A stretch of 64,000 nucleotides of DNA, taken from NCBI RefSeq assembly GCF_034134805.1, contig NZ_CP139419.1, forward strand, positions 2,046,001 through 2,110,000, given 5' to 3'. Under the pieces are notes generated by a model. That model was not told the DNA's origin, ran no database searches, and saw only the letters and a list, made by a program, of their open reading frames with translations. Origin of the DNA: Streptococcus sp. S5 (GTDB lineage: Bacteria > Bacillota > Bacilli > Lactobacillales > Streptococcaceae). The position numbers and the translations under genes are program-made. Positions 63,760 through 64,000 of the stretch are shown one piece after another; within the stretch, counting starts at the first letter, position 1, and each line of letters opens with the position of its first letter.

Positions 63760-64000
63760 ATGACTATTCGTAAAACTAAAAGTGGTAAATGGACTGTTGA
63801 TGTTTCTAACGGTTTCCACCCAGTCACACAAAAAAGAATACGTATTATTCGTAAAGGATTAAAATCTAAAAAGGAAGCCCTAGAACTTGAACAACATATT
63901 AGAGTTGTAGAATTAAAAGAAAAACAATTTGACTTTGTAGTAACAACGGATATGTTATTCGACTTACTTGAAGAAGATGATTTGAAAAATGGCAGAAAAG
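63760..64000 (+). CDS. int: Tyrosine integrase, N-terminal part (cut by window end)
   Basis: The first 80 codons read MTIRKTKSGKWTVDVSNGFH and continue with a basic arm-type DNA-binding domain (RIRIIRKGLKSKKEALELEQ), typical of integrases of Tn916-like and tRNA-targeting integrative elements. The catalytic domain lies beyond the window. It follows the DUF3173 gene closely. The truncated tRNA-Leu at 59602-59654 is the expected distal attachment site. Confidence 0.85.
   Translation, partial: MTIRKTKSGKWTVDVSNGFHPVTQKRIRIIRKGLKSKKEALELEQHIRVVELKEKQFDFVVTTDMLFDLLEEDDLKNGRK

Overview
The window is chromosomal DNA of a low-GC Firmicute and almost certainly an oral Streptococcus. It carries the competence pilus operon comGA-GG behind a ComX-type box, a folP-folC-folE-folBK order with a fused FolB-FolK, an AdcR/AdcCBA zinc system, an rpoB that starts with TTG, and proteins that resemble pneumococcal ones closely from memory. 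I would place it in the sanguinis/parasanguinis/mitis part of the genus. The exact species cannot be fixed from the sequence alone.

Layout. 1-4.7 kb: ytpR, a thioredoxin-like gene, a DUF4651 gene, pepA and a DUF1846 gene, with two copies of a structured repeat. 4.7-8.6 kb: folate operon with an unusual leader. 8.6-15.8 kb: CPBP protease, ackA, a YtxK-type methyltransferase, comGA-GG and a DUF1033 gene. 16-20.6 kb: an exopolysaccharide operon (UDP-GlcNAc 2-epimerase, membrane protein with a degenerate GGDEF-like domain, 46-residue membrane peptide, family 2 glycosyltransferase, GH8 hydrolase) between rpoC and DUF1033. 20.8-32.5 kb: rpoC, rpoB with a roughly 286-nt leader, pbp1b and tyrS. 32.5-38.3 kb: accessory genes (ABC exporter with LytTR regulator, HxlR/YciI pair, rlmA, TetR/quinone reductase pair). 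38.4-55.2 kb: host N-glycan utilisation block made of a YesMN-type two-component system, YesL, an NgtS-type ABC importer, GH20, a ROK kinase, GH38, GH125 and, divergently, GH92. 55.2-59.5 kb: lipoprotein and adcRCBA. From 59.6 kb to beyond the window end: a small integrated element in the 3' half of a tRNA-Leu gene, with an SMR efflux gene, Xre repressor, rolling-circle-type Rep, DUF3173 protein and tyrosine integrase.

How the parts work together. The glycan block senses, imports and trims high-mannose and complex N-glycans, and cre-like boxes tie it to CcpA. The exopolysaccharide operon looks like a streptococcal version of the Listeria pss / Bacillus ydaJKLMN systems, and the epimerase suggests a ManNAc-containing polymer. 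The mobile element has plasmid-style control: repressor operators, a candidate antisense RNA of about 55 nt, and a hairpin-rich origin candidate in front of rep.

The most novel signals I see are: (1) a structured repeat of about 155 nt with compensatory base changes between copies, always just downstream of a gene terminator and in the same orientation; (2) the c-di-GMP-receptor-like exopolysaccharide operon in a genus usually thought to lack c-di-GMP; and (3) the antisense RNA and start-stop leader of the integrated element. All family assignments rest on reading motifs and on memory. No database search was run.
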